A stretch of DNA of 64,000 nucleotides from Nocardioides yefusunii (GTDB lineage Bacteria > Actinomycetota > Actinomycetes > Propionibacteriales > Nocardioidaceae): contig NZ_CP034929.1 of assembly GCF_004014875.1 (NCBI RefSeq), positions 682,001 through 746,000 of the forward strand. Direction: 5' to 3'. Shown piece by piece: positions 43,020-51,552 of this stretch. Positions within the stretch are counted from its first letter, which is position 1. Every line of letters begins with the position of its first letter. Made by a program: the position numbers and the translations under genes. The notes below the pieces were generated by a model. It had not been told where the DNA came from and did no database searches. It saw only the letters and a list, made by a program, of their open reading frames with translations.

Positions 43020-43483
43020 ACATCGAACTCCGTGCTGCGACTGCGCAGGACGCGAAGGCGGTGCGTGCCCTCGTCGAGGTCGTGCTGCCCGCCACCTACG
43101 ACCCGTTCAACCCTGACTACGCCCAGCGGGAACTCGCCGAGTTCGACCTGGCCGACCTGCCCGAGAAGCTCCGGGACGGCGCCTACGTCCTCGCGACCCT
43201 CAACGACCGCGTCATCGGACTGGCCTCGGCCGTCGTCGACGACCAGGACCGTTTCGTCATGTCGACCCTGCACGTCCACCCCGACCACCAGGGCTCCCGC
43301 CTCGGCTCCCGCCTGCTCACCGAGGTGTTGGCGCTGGCCGACGACGTGCCCCTCTGGACCCGCTACCCGCTCGGCGACGACAACGCTGCAGCGTTCTGCG
43401 CCCGTCACGGTTTCGTGCCGGTGGACGAGATCGACGACGCCCCTTACGGCGTCGTGGTCTGGGTGCGTCGCGACCCGGCCTGA
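43016..43483 (+). CDS. GNAT family N-acetyltransferase
   Basis: Transfers an acetyl group from acetyl-CoA to an unknown amine. Motif A is seen as STLHVHPDHQGSRLGSRLL (about residues 81-99), preceded by VIGLASAVVDDQDRFVM, and motif B-like AAFCARHGFVPVDEID near the end. Length 155. Start GTG 43016 has CGGAGGA 6 nt upstream; an upstream GTG frame was not used. The preceding small ORF overlaps this start, suggesting translational coupling. Confidence 0.87.
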   Translation: MNIELRAATAQDAKAVRALVEVVLPATYDPFNPDYAQRELAEFDLADLPEKLRDGAYVLATLNDRVIGLASAVVDDQDRFVMSTLHVHPDHQGSRLGSRLLTEVLALADDVPLWTRYPLGDDNAAAFCARHGFVPVDEIDDAPYGVVVWVRRDPA

Positions 43484-43487
43484 GGGC

Positions 43488-44084
43488 TCACTTCACGCCG
43501 GTGCGGTAGACGAGTCGGGCCAGCTTCTTCGTCCGGGCTGCTGACACCTTCGTGTCGCTCAGGACGGTCGCGTGGATGATGCGCGTCTTCTTGCGGTAGG
43601 CGATGACGGTGACGTGGAGCGGCCCGCCGGCGTCGTTCCTGGTCACGACCGAGTAGCCGGCGCGCTGGTCTCCGAGTGCGGGCAGCGAGATTCGGGTGAC
43701 CCGGTAGGGGTCGGCACCGGTGCGGTGGCACTTCTTCTTCTCGTTGCCGAAGCGGGCCACCGCCGTATTCGCCTTCTTCGCGGACGTCGATTCGGTGACG
43801 TGGACGACCGGGATCTGGGGCTGTGCCTTCCGGGTCGTGTACCCGGCGGAGAGGCCGGCGCCGCGGTACAGCGTGCCCCACTGACAGCTGATCGAGAGCG
43901 TGAGCCGGGCGACGCGGGCGACGTCGGCCCGGTTGCCCTTGAGGGCAGGGAACACTCCGGCGATCTGTGATGCCGTCGGGACGTTCTTGCCGGTCACCTT
44001 CTTCCCCGGAACCGCCGTGGCCGGAGCCGTCAGCAGCGTCAGCGTGAGGGCTGGCACGGCAGCGAGCACGAGGAGCTTCTTCAT
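43488..44084 (-). CDS. Secreted protein of unknown function, paralogue A
   Basis: A signal peptide (MKKLLVLAAVPALTLTLLTA, cleavage after ATA) is followed by a basic mature domain of about 175 residues with SQIAGVFPALKG, SISCQWGTLY, FGNEKKKCHRTG and THVxI-like strands. Two cysteines may form a disulfide. The next gene upstream encodes a protein with the same layout (signal, then a similar ..TVxKIYPxL start, two Cys, final KLARLVY/KLAKVAF helix), so the two are paralogues. No known family. ATG 44084 lies 7 nt after TACCGT (44097-44092). Confidence 0.7.
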   Translation of the reverse strand: MKKLLVLAAVPALTLTLLTAPATAVPGKKVTGKNVPTASQIAGVFPALKGNRADVARVARLTLSISCQWGTLYRGAGLSAGYTTRKAQPQIPVVHVTESTSAKKANTAVARFGNEKKKCHRTGADPYRVTRISLPALGDQRAGYSVVTRNDAGGPLHVTVIAYRKKTRIIHATVLSDTKVSAARTKKLARLVYRTGVK

Positions 44085-44097
44085 GGTGTCCACGGTA
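44085..44097 (-). promoter_or_regulatory. Leaderless -10 of secreted paralogue A
   Basis: TACCGT (44097-44092), 7 nt, ATG 44084. Confidence 0.5.
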
Positions 44098-44181
44098 GGC
44101 ACGTTCGGTCGGACACGGAACCGCCCGACCGCACACGATGCTGGATCGGTGCGCTCGGGCGGCTGCGTGGAGCGGGAGGGT

Positions 44182-44811
44182 TCAGGAGGCGGCCTTGAAG
44201 GCGACCTTGGCCAGCTTGCGCGCCTCGGCGACGTCGATCTTCTTCTTCTCGCTGACTACCGTGACGCTCACGACGCGGTTCTTCGTGCGGAAGTCGAAGT
44301 AGGCCATACGGGGCTTCTTCTCGTCGTCGAGGGTGAGGAGCGAGCCGACGCTCCCTGCTCCCAACTTCGGCGCCTTGATCGCCTTGAAGGTGGCTGCGGA
44401 GCCGTCCTCGACGATGGTGCCGCAGGTGTTCAGCAGACGCGATCCGGCGATCACCTTCTTGGCGACGGCGGTGCTCTTGAGGTCGACGACGTTGACCTGG
44501 GCGAGCACGTTGCCCTTCTTGCTCCAGTAGGTGCCGCTGAGCCCCTTCGTGACCCGGATCGCCTTCGTCTTCGAGCACGAGGTGGCGTAACCGTAGGTGG
44601 TGAGCTTCTCGGTCTCTAACTTGGCCTTGGTCTTGGCCAGGTCGGGGTAGATCTTGGTGACCTGGCCCAGCGTGGGCAGGTCGTCGGTGGTGATCTTGGG
44701 GGCAGCGGCCTGGGCCGGTGCGGACATGAGCGAGAGGCTCAGGACGGGGATGGCGGTCAGCGCGAGGATCCTCTTCGTGACCCAACACCGTAGTCGCGCT
44801 GGAGCCTGCAC
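44182..44811 (-). CDS. Secreted protein of unknown function, paralogue B, start uncertain
   Basis: Paralogue of the protein at 43488-44084. The signal region KRILALTAIPVLSLSLMSA aligns with MKKLLVLAAVPALTLTLLTA, followed by a mature domain with LPTLGQVTKIYPDL, TSCSKTKAIRVTKG, NTCGTIVEDG and the final EARKLAKVAFKAAS. The listed start GTG 44811 has no ribosome site. At the position matching the paralogue's ATG there is ACG (44778-44776), 8 nt after TACGGT (44792-44787). So either ACG is used, the upstream GTG is used, or the start was lost. Length 209 from GTG, 198 from ACG. Confidence 0.6.
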   Translation of the reverse strand: MQAPARLRCWVTKRILALTAIPVLSLSLMSAPAQAAAPKITTDDLPTLGQVTKIYPDLAKTKAKLETEKLTTYGYATSCSKTKAIRVTKGLSGTYWSKKGNVLAQVNVVDLKSTAVAKKVIAGSRLLNTCGTIVEDGSAATFKAIKAPKLGAGSVGSLLTLDDEKKPRMAYFDFRTKNRVVSVTVVSEKKKIDVAEARKLAKVAFKAAS

Positions 44812-44898
44812 GGCAGGGGGTCTGGAGGATCTGTCCGGGCCGTCCTGGTGCTTGACGCGGTCGGCGATTCTCGCGGATTCCGAGGCTGCGTTCCGGGG

Positions 44899-45537
44899 TC
44901 AGGCCGGGAAGGCAACTCCGGTGTTCGCGTGGCAGCGGTAGCCGTTCGGGTTCTTCGCCAGGTACTGCTGGTGCGGCCCCTCGGCGTAGAAGTAGTCACC
45001 GGCCGGTGCGACCTCGGTGGTGATCACTCCCAGTCCCTGACGCTCCAGCTCGGCACCGTAGATGTCGGTCAGCTCACGCGCGGTCGCGGCCTGGGCGTCG
45101 CTGAGGGTGTAGAGCGCCGAGCGGTACTGGGTGCCGACGTCGTTGCCCTGACGCATGCCCTGCGTCGGGTCATGGATCTCGAAGAACCGCTTCACCAGTT
45201 CGGCGTACGACGTCACGGTCGGGTCGAAGACGACGCGCACGGCTTCGGTGTGGCCGGTCAGTCCGGAGCAGACCTCGTCGTAGGTGGGGTGCGGGGTGGT
45301 GCCGCCGGAGTAGCCGACCGACGTCGACCAGACACCGGGGAGCTGCCAGTAGAACTCCTCCGCGCCCCAGAAGCAGCCGAGGCCGAAGACAGCGGCCTCG
45401 AGGCCCTCGGGCACCTCGTCGGTCTCCACCGGCGTGCCCAGGACGACGTGCTCGCCCAGCTGCCAAGGACGCTCAGGACGTCCGGGCAGGGTCTGGCCGG
45501 CGGCGGGGAGGTGGGTCTTGAAGTGGCCGAACAGCAC
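44899..45537 (-). CDS. msrA: Peptide-methionine (S)-S-oxide reductase
   Basis: Repairs oxidised methionine in proteins. The catalytic Cys is in [14 protein letters not shown] (Cys about 55), followed by [32 protein letters not shown] and [12 protein letters not shown]. The final [17 protein letters not shown] provides a likely resolving Cys. Length 212. Start GTG 45537 is supported by AGGAG 8 nt upstream; the open frame extends further but without a start site. Divergent from the metB-like gene across about 150 bp. Confidence 0.93.
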   Translation of the reverse strand: MLFGHFKTHLPAAGQTLPGRPERPWQLGEHVVLGTPVETDEVPEGLEAAVFGLGCFWGAEEFYWQLPGVWSTSVGYSGGTTPHPTYDEVCSGLTGHTEAVRVVFDPTVTSYAELVKRFFEIHDPTQGMRQGNDVGTQYRSALYTLSDAQAATARELTDIYGAELERQGLGVITTEVAPAGDYFYAEGPHQQYLAKNPNGYRCHANTGVAFPA

Positions 45538-45673
45538 GGGGTGCTCCTGACGTCGGGCTGGAGGTGGGGCGGGTCGAACTCCTGTCCAACACTCCTTCGG
45601 CACCGATTCTTCCCGCTTCGCACAACCCCGCTGCGGAGACGGACGCGGGTGGGCGTGACACCCGGACAGCGCC

Positions 45674-45685
45674 TAGGCTCGTGGT
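45674..45685 (+). promoter_or_regulatory. Leaderless -10 of the metB-like gene
   Basis: TAGGCT at 45674-45679, 6 nt, GTG 45686. Confidence 0.6.
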
Positions 45686-46849
45686 GTGACTGAGCAGCAT
45701 GACTGGACCCAGGCCGGTTTCGAGACCAAGGCCATCCACGCCGGCTACGACCCGGACCCGATGACCGGCGCGGTGAACCCGCCCATCTACGCCTCCTCGA
45801 CGTTCAAGCAGGACGGCGTCGGCGGCATGCGCGGCGGCTACGAGTACAGCCGTTCGGCCAACCCGACCCGCACCGCCCTCGAGGGCGCGCTCGCGGCGGT
45901 CGAGGGCGGCGAGCACGGCTTCGCGTTCGCCTCCGGCCTCGCGGCCGAGGACACCCTGATTCGTTCGGTGTGCCGTCCCGGCGATCACGTCGTCATCCCC
46001 GACGACGCCTACGGCGGCACCTACCGCCTCTTCGACAAGGTCGAGAAGGTCTGGGGCCTGGACCACACCCCGGCCGCGCTGACCGACGTCGAGGCCGTCC
46101 GCGCCGCGATCGTCCCGGGCCGCACCACGATGATCTGGGTCGAGACCCCCACCAACCCGATGCTCAACATCGCCGACATCGAGGCCTTGGCCGCGCTGGC
46201 GCACGAGCACGACGCGATCCTCGTCGTCGACAACACCTTCGCCTCGCCCTACCTCCAGCAGCCGCTGGCTCTGGGCGCCGACGTCGTCGTTCACTCCACC
46301 ACCAAGTACGTCGGTGGCCACTCCGACGTCGTCGGTGGCGCGCTGGTCTGCCGTGACGCCGAGCTCGCCGAGAAGATCGCCTTCCACCAGAACTCCATCG
46401 GTGGTGTCGCCGGTCCGTTCGACGTGTTCCTGACCCACCGCGGTCTCAAGACCCTCGCGGTCCGCATGGAGCGTCACTGCGACAACGCCGAGAAGATCGT
46501 CGAGTTCCTCGTCAACCACCCGGCCGTCGCCGAGGTCATCTACCCGGGCCTGGAGTCGCACCCCGGCCACGAGATCGCCAAGAAGCAGATGAAGCGTTTC
46601 GGCGGCATCATCTCCTTCCGCGTCGCCGCCGGTGAGCAGGCTGCTCTCGACGTCTGCGCCAAGGCGCAGGTCTTCACTCTGGGTGAGTCCCTGGGCGGCG
46701 TGGAGTCGCTGATCGAGCACCCCGGCCGCATGACCCACGCCTCGGTCGCCGGCACCGACCTCGAGGTCTCCGCTGACCTCATCCGTCTCTCGGTGGGCAT
46801 CGAGTCCGTCGAGGACCTCATCTCCGACCTGGAGCAGGCCCTGGCCTGA
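45686..46849 (+). CDS. metB: Cystathionine gamma-synthase/lyase (Cys/Met PLP family)
   Basis: A PLP enzyme of methionine/cysteine interconversion. Family marks: FETKAIHAGYDPDPMTGAVN, GYEYSRSANPTRTALEGALA, FASGLAAEDTLIRS, WVETPTNPMLNIADI, LVVDNTFASPYLQQPLALGA and VVHSTTKYVGGHSDVVGGAL with the Schiff-base Lys about 207. QVFTLGESLGGVESLIEHPG near the end is also typical. Length 387. Synthase (metB) versus lyase (mccB/cgl) cannot be decided by reading; many actinobacterial copies do both. It stands alone on the plus strand. Confidence 0.9.
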   Translation: MTEQHDWTQAGFETKAIHAGYDPDPMTGAVNPPIYASSTFKQDGVGGMRGGYEYSRSANPTRTALEGALAAVEGGEHGFAFASGLAAEDTLIRSVCRPGDHVVIPDDAYGGTYRLFDKVEKVWGLDHTPAALTDVEAVRAAIVPGRTTMIWVETPTNPMLNIADIEALAALAHEHDAILVVDNTFASPYLQQPLALGADVVVHSTTKYVGGHSDVVGGALVCRDAELAEKIAFHQNSIGGVAGPFDVFLTHRGLKTLAVRMERHCDNAEKIVEFLVNHPAVAEVIYPGLESHPGHEIAKKQMKRFGGIISFRVAAGEQAALDVCAKAQVFTLGESLGGVESLIEHPGRMTHASVAGTDLEVSADLIRLSVGIESVEDLISDLEQALA

Positions 46850-46896
46850 GGTCAGCGGTGCCACCGGACCAGAGGCACCTCCACCTGACGCACCGC

Positions 46897-46937
46897 GACG
46901 GGGCGTCCCCGCTCGTCATGAGCAGGGGCGCCCCGTC
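46897..46937 (+). terminator. Terminator after the metB-like gene
   Basis: An 18-bp imperfect stem (46897-46914 with 46920-46937) with two non-Watson-Crick positions and a 5-nt loop. Confidence 0.75.
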
Positions 46938-46965
46938 GTCGTACCAAGAGTTGGCGTGTCACGGG

Positions 46966-46978
46966 TACGCTCGAACGC
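46966..46978 (+). promoter_or_regulatory. Leaderless -10 of the AI-2E permease gene
   Basis: TACGCT at 46966-46971, 7 nt, GTG 46979. Confidence 0.6.
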
Positions 46979-48187
46979 GTGACGGCTGACACAGCATCGG
47001 TCCCTGTTCCTCCTGATGCCGAGAAGGGCGGCAGCGGCGTCCCACGCGGCATCGAGGTCGCGGCGAACTGGACGTGGCGCCTGCTCCTGATCGGGTTCGG
47101 GATCTGCGTCCTGGGCGCAGTCCTGATGAAGTTCGCAGTGGTGACGCTCCCGCTGGCCGTCGCGCTGTTGCTGGCGGCGTTGGTGTTCCCGTTCGTCGAA
47201 CGACTCTCGCGTGCCGGAGTGCCGCGAGTGCTCGCCGCGATCATCGGCGTCGTGCTGACCCTGGGGGCGGTCGGCGGGATGCTGACGTTCGCGGGACAGC
47301 AGGTCGCCAACGGCTCCTCCGACCTGGCCGACCAGGTGGTCGAGGGGCTCGACAAGATCCGTGACTGGTTCAAGACCGGTCCGCTCGGACTGACCGACAG
47401 CCAGATGGACTCCTGGATCAAGAGTGCCCAGGACGGCATCGCGGAGTGGTCGAAGTCCGGGGCGTTGGAGCAGGCCACCGGCATCGGCACTGCGATCGGT
47501 CACGTCGCGGCCGGCTTCTTCATCGTCCTGTTCTCGATGTACTTCTTCCTCGCCGACGGTCGCAGCATCTGGCGATGGCTGGTGCGGTTCGCTCCGCGCG
47601 GCGTCCGTGAGCACGTCGACTCCTCGGGCAAGGTCGCCTGGCTGTCGCTGACGCAGTTCGTCCGCGCGACCACACTCGTCGCGCTGGCCGACGCCTGCGG
47701 CGTGATGCTGGTGGCGTGGCTGCTCGGGATTCCGTTCGTCCCCGCGATCGGCGTCCTGGTCTTCCTCGGTGCGTACGTGCCGATGATCGGTGCGACGGTC
47801 GCAGGAGGCGTCGCGGTGCTGGTCGCCCTCGTCGACCAGGGCATGGTGACGGCGCTGCTGATGCTGCTCGGCGTCATCGTGGTCCAGCAGATCGAGGGCC
47901 ACGTCCTGCAGCCGTTCCTGATGGGCCGCTTCGTCGCCGTTCACCCGCTGGGGATCATCCTCGCGATCGCGATGGGTGCGCTGGTCGCAGGCATCGGGGG
48001 AGTGCTGGTGGCGGTGCCGTTGGTGGCTGCGATCAACGCCGTGGTGCTGCACCTGTCGGACCGGATGAGTGGAGAGGAGATCACCCGGACCGAGGCCGAG
48101 CAACGTGAGCTCGATGCCGCTGCTGCGGAGGTCGGAGAGGGCGAGGACGCGCCCGTCGAGCAGGACGCGGAGCCGGCCGATGACTGA
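46979..48187 (+). CDS. AI-2E family transporter (YdiK/PerM-like permease)
   Basis: A polytopic membrane protein of the AI-2 exporter superfamily; despite the name the substrate is usually unknown. About eight helices: WRLLLIGFGICVLGAVLM, LPLAVALLLAALVFPF, RVLAAIIGVVLTLGAVGGML, then a large extracytoplasmic loop (about 100-165), and the conserved second half with FRATT-like LTQFVRATTLVALADA, GVLVFLGAYVPMIGATVAGG, QQIEGHVLQPFLMGRFVAVH and PLGIILAIAMGALVAGIGGV. The C-terminal tail is acidic. Length 402. Its last 8 bases overlap the ilvA start. Confidence 0.88.
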   Translation: MTADTASVPVPPDAEKGGSGVPRGIEVAANWTWRLLLIGFGICVLGAVLMKFAVVTLPLAVALLLAALVFPFVERLSRAGVPRVLAAIIGVVLTLGAVGGMLTFAGQQVANGSSDLADQVVEGLDKIRDWFKTGPLGLTDSQMDSWIKSAQDGIAEWSKSGALEQATGIGTAIGHVAAGFFIVLFSMYFFLADGRSIWRWLVRFAPRGVREHVDSSGKVAWLSLTQFVRATTLVALADACGVMLVAWLLGIPFVPAIGVLVFLGAYVPMIGATVAGGVAVLVALVDQGMVTALLMLLGVIVVQQIEGHVLQPFLMGRFVAVHPLGIILAIAMGALVAGIGGVLVAVPLVAAINAVVLHLSDRMSGEEITRTEAEQRELDAAAAEVGEGEDAPVEQDAEPADD

Positions 48188-49394
48188 GCTGGTGCTCCCC
48201 GGCCTCGACGACGTGCTCGCCGCCCAGGAGCCGCTGCGCGACGTCGCCCTGCGGACCCCGATGGAGGAGTCCCGGTGGCTGTCGGGCGTGATCGGTGCAC
48301 CGGCGTTCCTCAAGTGCGAGAACCTGCAGCGCACCGGCTCGTTCAAGATCCGTGGCGCCTACACCCGGATCCACGGTCTCGGCGAGGAGGAGCGTGCGCG
48401 GGGCGTCGTGGCGGCCTCGGCCGGCAACCATGCTCAGGGCGTTGCCCTGGCCGCGACCAGCCTCGGCATCCGGTCCACCGTCTTCATGCCCGAGGGCGCA
48501 CCGATTCCGAAGGAGAACGCCACCCGCGCGTACGGCGCCGACGTCGTCTTCGCCGGGCACGTCCTGGAGGAGTCGCTGGACGCGGCCCGTGCGTTCGCCG
48601 CTGACACCGGCGCCGTGCTCGTCCACCCGTTCGACCATCCCGCTGTCGTCGCCGGTCAGGGCACCGTCGGGCTCGAGATCCTCGACCAGGTGCCCGACGT
48701 CGCGACCGTGCTGGTGCCCGCTGGCGGTGGTGGGCTCGTGGCGGGCATCGCGCTCGCGATCAAGGCCCGACGGCCCGACGTCCGGGTCATCGCGGTGCAG
48801 GCGGCCGGTGCCGCGGCGTTCCCCGGATCGTTGGCGGCAGGCGAACCGCGCACGGCCCACGACATGCGGACCATGGCGGACGGCATCGCGGTCGGGCTGC
48901 CGGGCGAGGTGACGTTCGCGCTGGTGCGAGACCTCGTCGACGACGTCGTGACGGTCAGTGAGGGCGCGCTCTCCGCTGCCCTCCTGGCGTTGCTGGAACG
49001 GGCCAAGATGGTGGTCGAACCGGCCGGTGCGGCAGCGGTGGCGGCCCTGATGGAGATGCAGGAACATGACGAGGGCCCGGTGGTGGCGGTGCTGTCGGGC
49101 GGCAACGTCGACCCGCTGCTCCTGGGATCGGTGATCCGACACGGCATGGCCGCCGGTGGTCGCTACCGGTACCTGCGCGTCACCATCCCGGACCGTCCCG
49201 GTGGCCTGGCGGCGTTGCTGCACACGGTCGGCGAGAGTGGGGCCAACGTGCTGGAGGTCGTGCACCACCGGATATCGCCGTCGTTGGAGATCGACCAGGT
49301 GGAGGTGCGGCTGCAGGTCGAGACCCGCGGCCGCGAGCACGCCGCGTCACTGCTGCGCAGGCTGCGCGAGGACGGGTACGTCGTCGAGGGCTGA
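48180..49394 (+). CDS. ilvA: Threonine ammonia-lyase
   Basis: Converts threonine to 2-oxobutanoate, feeding isoleucine synthesis (or catabolism). PLP fold: KCENLQRTGSFKIRGAYTRI (Lys about 56), SAGNHAQGVALAA, VLVPAGGGGLVAGIALAIKA and AVLSGGNVDP. The C-terminal region (about 320-404) is a single ACT-like domain (RVTIPDRPGGLAALLHTVGE, VLEVVHHR). Length 404 fits the shorter, ACT-bearing form; many of that form are catabolic TdcB-like, so biosynthetic use is not certain. Start ATG 48180 overlaps the permease stop. Confidence 0.92.
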   Translation: MTELVLPGLDDVLAAQEPLRDVALRTPMEESRWLSGVIGAPAFLKCENLQRTGSFKIRGAYTRIHGLGEEERARGVVAASAGNHAQGVALAATSLGIRSTVFMPEGAPIPKENATRAYGADVVFAGHVLEESLDAARAFAADTGAVLVHPFDHPAVVAGQGTVGLEILDQVPDVATVLVPAGGGGLVAGIALAIKARRPDVRVIAVQAAGAAAFPGSLAAGEPRTAHDMRTMADGIAVGLPGEVTFALVRDLVDDVVTVSEGALSAALLALLERAKMVVEPAGAAAVAALMEMQEHDEGPVVAVLSGGNVDPLLLGSVIRHGMAAGGRYRYLRVTIPDRPGGLAALLHTVGESGANVLEVVHHRISPSLEIDQVEVRLQVETRGREHAASLLRRLREDGYVVEG

Positions 49395-49441
49395 GATCGC
49401 CCCGAGAACATGGCCCCGGGAACATGGCCCTGAGAACGACG

Positions 49442-49474
49442 ACGACCGGCCACGGCAGTGCCGTGACCGGTCGT
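49442..49474. terminator. Terminator between ilvA and greA
   Basis: A 16-bp stem with one mismatch (49442-49457 with 49459-49474) and almost no loop lies between convergent genes. Confidence 0.75.
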
Positions 49475-49503
49475 GCGTGGAGACGATGTGTCCCCGGCGG
49501 GGC

Positions 49504-49995
49504 TCAGGCCACGTGCGGCTTGGCCTCGGTGATCTCGATGTTGATCTGCTTGCCGTTCGGCGCCTCGTACGAGACCTTGTCGCCGACCTTCTTGCCGTTG
49601 ATCGCTGCGCCGAGGGCGGACTGCGGGGAGTAGACCGTCAGGCCTTCCTCCTCGATCTCGCGGGCGCCGAGGAGGAAGGTCTCCTCGTCGTCGAAGTCGG
49701 TGAAGTGGATGGTCACCTTCATGCCGGGCTCGACGACGCCGTCGTCGGCGGGCGTCTCGCCCACCTCGGCGCGGCGCAGCATCTCGGTGAGTTGGCGGAT
49801 GCGGCCCTCGAGCTTGCCCTGCTCGTCGCGGGCAGCGTGGTAGCCGCTGTTCTCCTTCAGGTCACCCTCGTCACGTGCCTCGGAGATCTTGTCGACGATC
49901 TCCTGACGCTTGGGGCCCTTGAGGTCCTCGAGCTCAGCCTGGAGCTTGTCGTACGCATCCTGGGTGAGCCAGATGGTGCCGGTCGACTGGGTCAT
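49504..49995 (-). CDS. greA: Transcription elongation factor GreA
   Basis: Binds the secondary channel of RNA polymerase and stimulates transcript cleavage in backtracked complexes. The N-terminal coiled coil carries the acidic tip: IWLTQDAYDKLQAELEDLKG, DKISEARDEGDLKENSGYHA (Asp/Glu near residue 45). The C-terminal FKBP-like domain follows (GMKVTIHFTDFDDEETFLLG, LTVYSPQSALGAAINGKKVG). Length 163. Start ATG 49995 has CAGGAG 7 nt upstream. A hairpin with a U-tract sits in its leader, see the separate entry. Confidence 0.95.
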   Translation of the reverse strand: MTQSTGTIWLTQDAYDKLQAELEDLKGPKRQEIVDKISEARDEGDLKENSGYHAARDEQGKLEGRIRQLTEMLRRAEVGETPADDGVVEPGMKVTIHFTDFDDEETFLLGAREIEEEGLTVYSPQSALGAAINGKKVGDKVSYEAPNGKQINIEITEAKPHVA

Positions 49996-50012
49996 GGGAT
50001 TCACTCCTGTTG

Positions 50013-50099
50013 GACAAAAGCAAAACCCGCCGGGCTCTTCGCGCTGTTCGCGAGCGTGCCTTCTGAGCCCTGCGGGTGTCGGTATGTCGTCTGACTGTA
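50013..50099 (-). promoter_or_regulatory. greA leader with intrinsic-terminator-like hairpin
   Basis: On the minus strand a possible -10 TACAGT (50099-50094) is followed by a hairpin whose 13-bp arms are 50077-50065 and 50037-50025 (one mismatch), then TTTTGCTTTT (50025-50016) and, 10-20 nt later, the greA ribosome site and ATG 49995. It may end transcripts from the upstream DUF4307 gene, or act as an attenuator in the greA leader. Confidence 0.6.
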
Positions 50100-50166
50100 G
50101 CAACCCGACCGAAGTGCTGTCGCGCACTCGGCCGGGGCCGGACAGCGGGTCCGGACGGTGGGTGGG

Positions 50167-50565
50167 TCAGCGCCTGCGCGGCTCGTCGGGGGTGCGGCAT
50201 CCCAGCACCTCGACGGCGGTGGCGCGACGGTCGGTGCGCATCTCGATCTCCTGGCGACCCTGGATCGGGGTGAAGGAGATCTCGCCCACGACCGACTTGT
50301 CCTCGCTCTGTGCGCGGACCAGGCAGTCGGCGTCGTCGACGCCGTCGGCCAGGGTCACGTCGAGCACGACCGTGACCGAGTGCTCGTCGTTGACGTCGAA
50401 GCTGAACAGCTCGGACTTCACCGGCGGGGTGGCGTGGAAGGCAGCAGCCCAGAGAACCCACCCGACGAAGACGACGCCGAGCACGAGGACGGCGCCTCGG
50501 CCCACCTGACGCAGGACGGGGGACGGTGCGCCGTAGCGGGCCTTGAGGTCGGTGGGGGTGCTCAC
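50167..50565 (-). CDS. DUF4307 family membrane protein
   Basis: A small bitopic membrane protein of 132 residues. DLKARYGAPSPVLRQVGRGA leads into one helix (VLVLGVVFVGWVLWAAAF) and an outer beta domain (SFDVNDEHSVTVVLDVTLAD, CLVRAQSEDKSVVGEISFTP, GCRTPDEPRRR) with two cysteines that could pair. DUF4307 proteins sit next to mca in many actinobacteria, as here, but their function is unknown. Start GTG 50565; GAGCAT 6 nt upstream is a weak leaderless -10. Divergent from mca. Confidence 0.8.
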   Translation of the reverse strand: MSTPTDLKARYGAPSPVLRQVGRGAVLVLGVVFVGWVLWAAAFHATPPVKSELFSFDVNDEHSVTVVLDVTLADGVDDADCLVRAQSEDKSVVGEISFTPIQGRQEIEMRTDRRATAVEVLGCRTPDEPRRR

Positions 50566-50642
50566 CGCCCCATGCTCCCAGAGAGGTCCAAGGTCACACC
50601 AACCGTGGGGACGTGGCGGGGGCCGCGGTGCTCGATGCGCCC

Positions 50643-50655
50643 TAGACTCGGCCTC
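50643..50655 (+). promoter_or_regulatory. Leaderless -10 of mca
   Basis: TAGACT at 50643-50648, 7 nt, ATG 50656. Confidence 0.65.
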
Positions 50656-51540
50656 ATGTCCGGACGCGATCGCGCAGGCTTCCGCCTCATGCACGTGCAC
50701 GCCCACCCCGACGACGAGTCGAGCAAGGGTGCTGCCTCCACCGCCAAGTACGTGGCCGAGGGGGTCGACGTGCACGTCGTCACCTGTACGGGCGGCGAAC
50801 GTGGCTCGATCCTGAACCCGAAGATGGACCGTCCAGGAATCCTGGAGAACATCCACGAGATCCGCCGTCAGGAGATGGAGCGGGCCCGCGACATCCTCGG
50901 TGTGCGCCAGGACTGGCTCGGCTTCGTCGACTCCGGTTGGCCTGACGGAGACCCGAAGCCGCCGCTGCCCGAGGGGTGCTTCGGCCTGATGGACGTCGCC
51001 GAGGCGGCTGCTCCGCTGGTGGCGTTGATTCGCTCGTTCCGTCCGCACGTGGTCACCACGTACGACGAGAACGGCGGCTACCCGCACCCCGACCACATCA
51101 TGTGCCACAAGATCTCGGTCTTCGCGTTCGAGAAGGCGGCCGATCCGACCTGGCGTCCTGAGCTGGGGGAGGCCTGGCAGGCGGCCAAGCTCTACTACCA
51201 CCACAGCTTCAGCTGGGCGAAGATCTCCGCGCTGCACGCCGCGATGCTCGAGCACGGACTGGAGTCGCCGTACGGCGAGCGTCTGGAGAACTGGAAGCGC
51301 GACCCGTCCTGGGAGGCCCGCGTGACCACCCGGGTGGAGTGCGGTGACTACTTCGGTGTGCGTGACCAGGCGCTCTTGGCGCACGCGACGCAGATCGACC
51401 CCGACGGCTTCTGGTTCGCTATCCCACGCGAGCTCCAGCAGAAGGTGTGGCCCACCGAGGACTACGAGCTGGTGGTGAGCCACGTCGCCAGCAGCACGCC
51501 CGAGGACGACCTGTTCGCCGGCGTCCAGCCGGACGCCTGA
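50656..51540 (+). CDS. mca: Mycothiol S-conjugate amidase
   Basis: Cleaves mycothiol adducts of toxins to glucosaminyl-inositol and a mercapturic acid for export, a detoxification pathway of actinobacteria. Zinc ligands are visible in LMHVHAHPDDESSKGAAST (His 17, Asp 20) and YPHPDHIMCHK (His about 147). CTGGERGSILNPKMD and DWLGFVDSGWPDGDPKPPLP are family regions, and the Lys in SSKGA is the residue that distinguishes Mca from the deacetylase MshB. Length 294. It shows the organism uses mycothiol. Confidence 0.95.
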   Translation: MSGRDRAGFRLMHVHAHPDDESSKGAASTAKYVAEGVDVHVVTCTGGERGSILNPKMDRPGILENIHEIRRQEMERARDILGVRQDWLGFVDSGWPDGDPKPPLPEGCFGLMDVAEAAAPLVALIRSFRPHVVTTYDENGGYPHPDHIMCHKISVFAFEKAADPTWRPELGEAWQAAKLYYHHSFSWAKISALHAAMLEHGLESPYGERLENWKRDPSWEARVTTRVECGDYFGVRDQALLAHATQIDPDGFWFAIPRELQQKVWPTEDYELVVSHVASSTPEDDLFAGVQPDA

Positions 51541-51552
51541 CACACTGGAACC

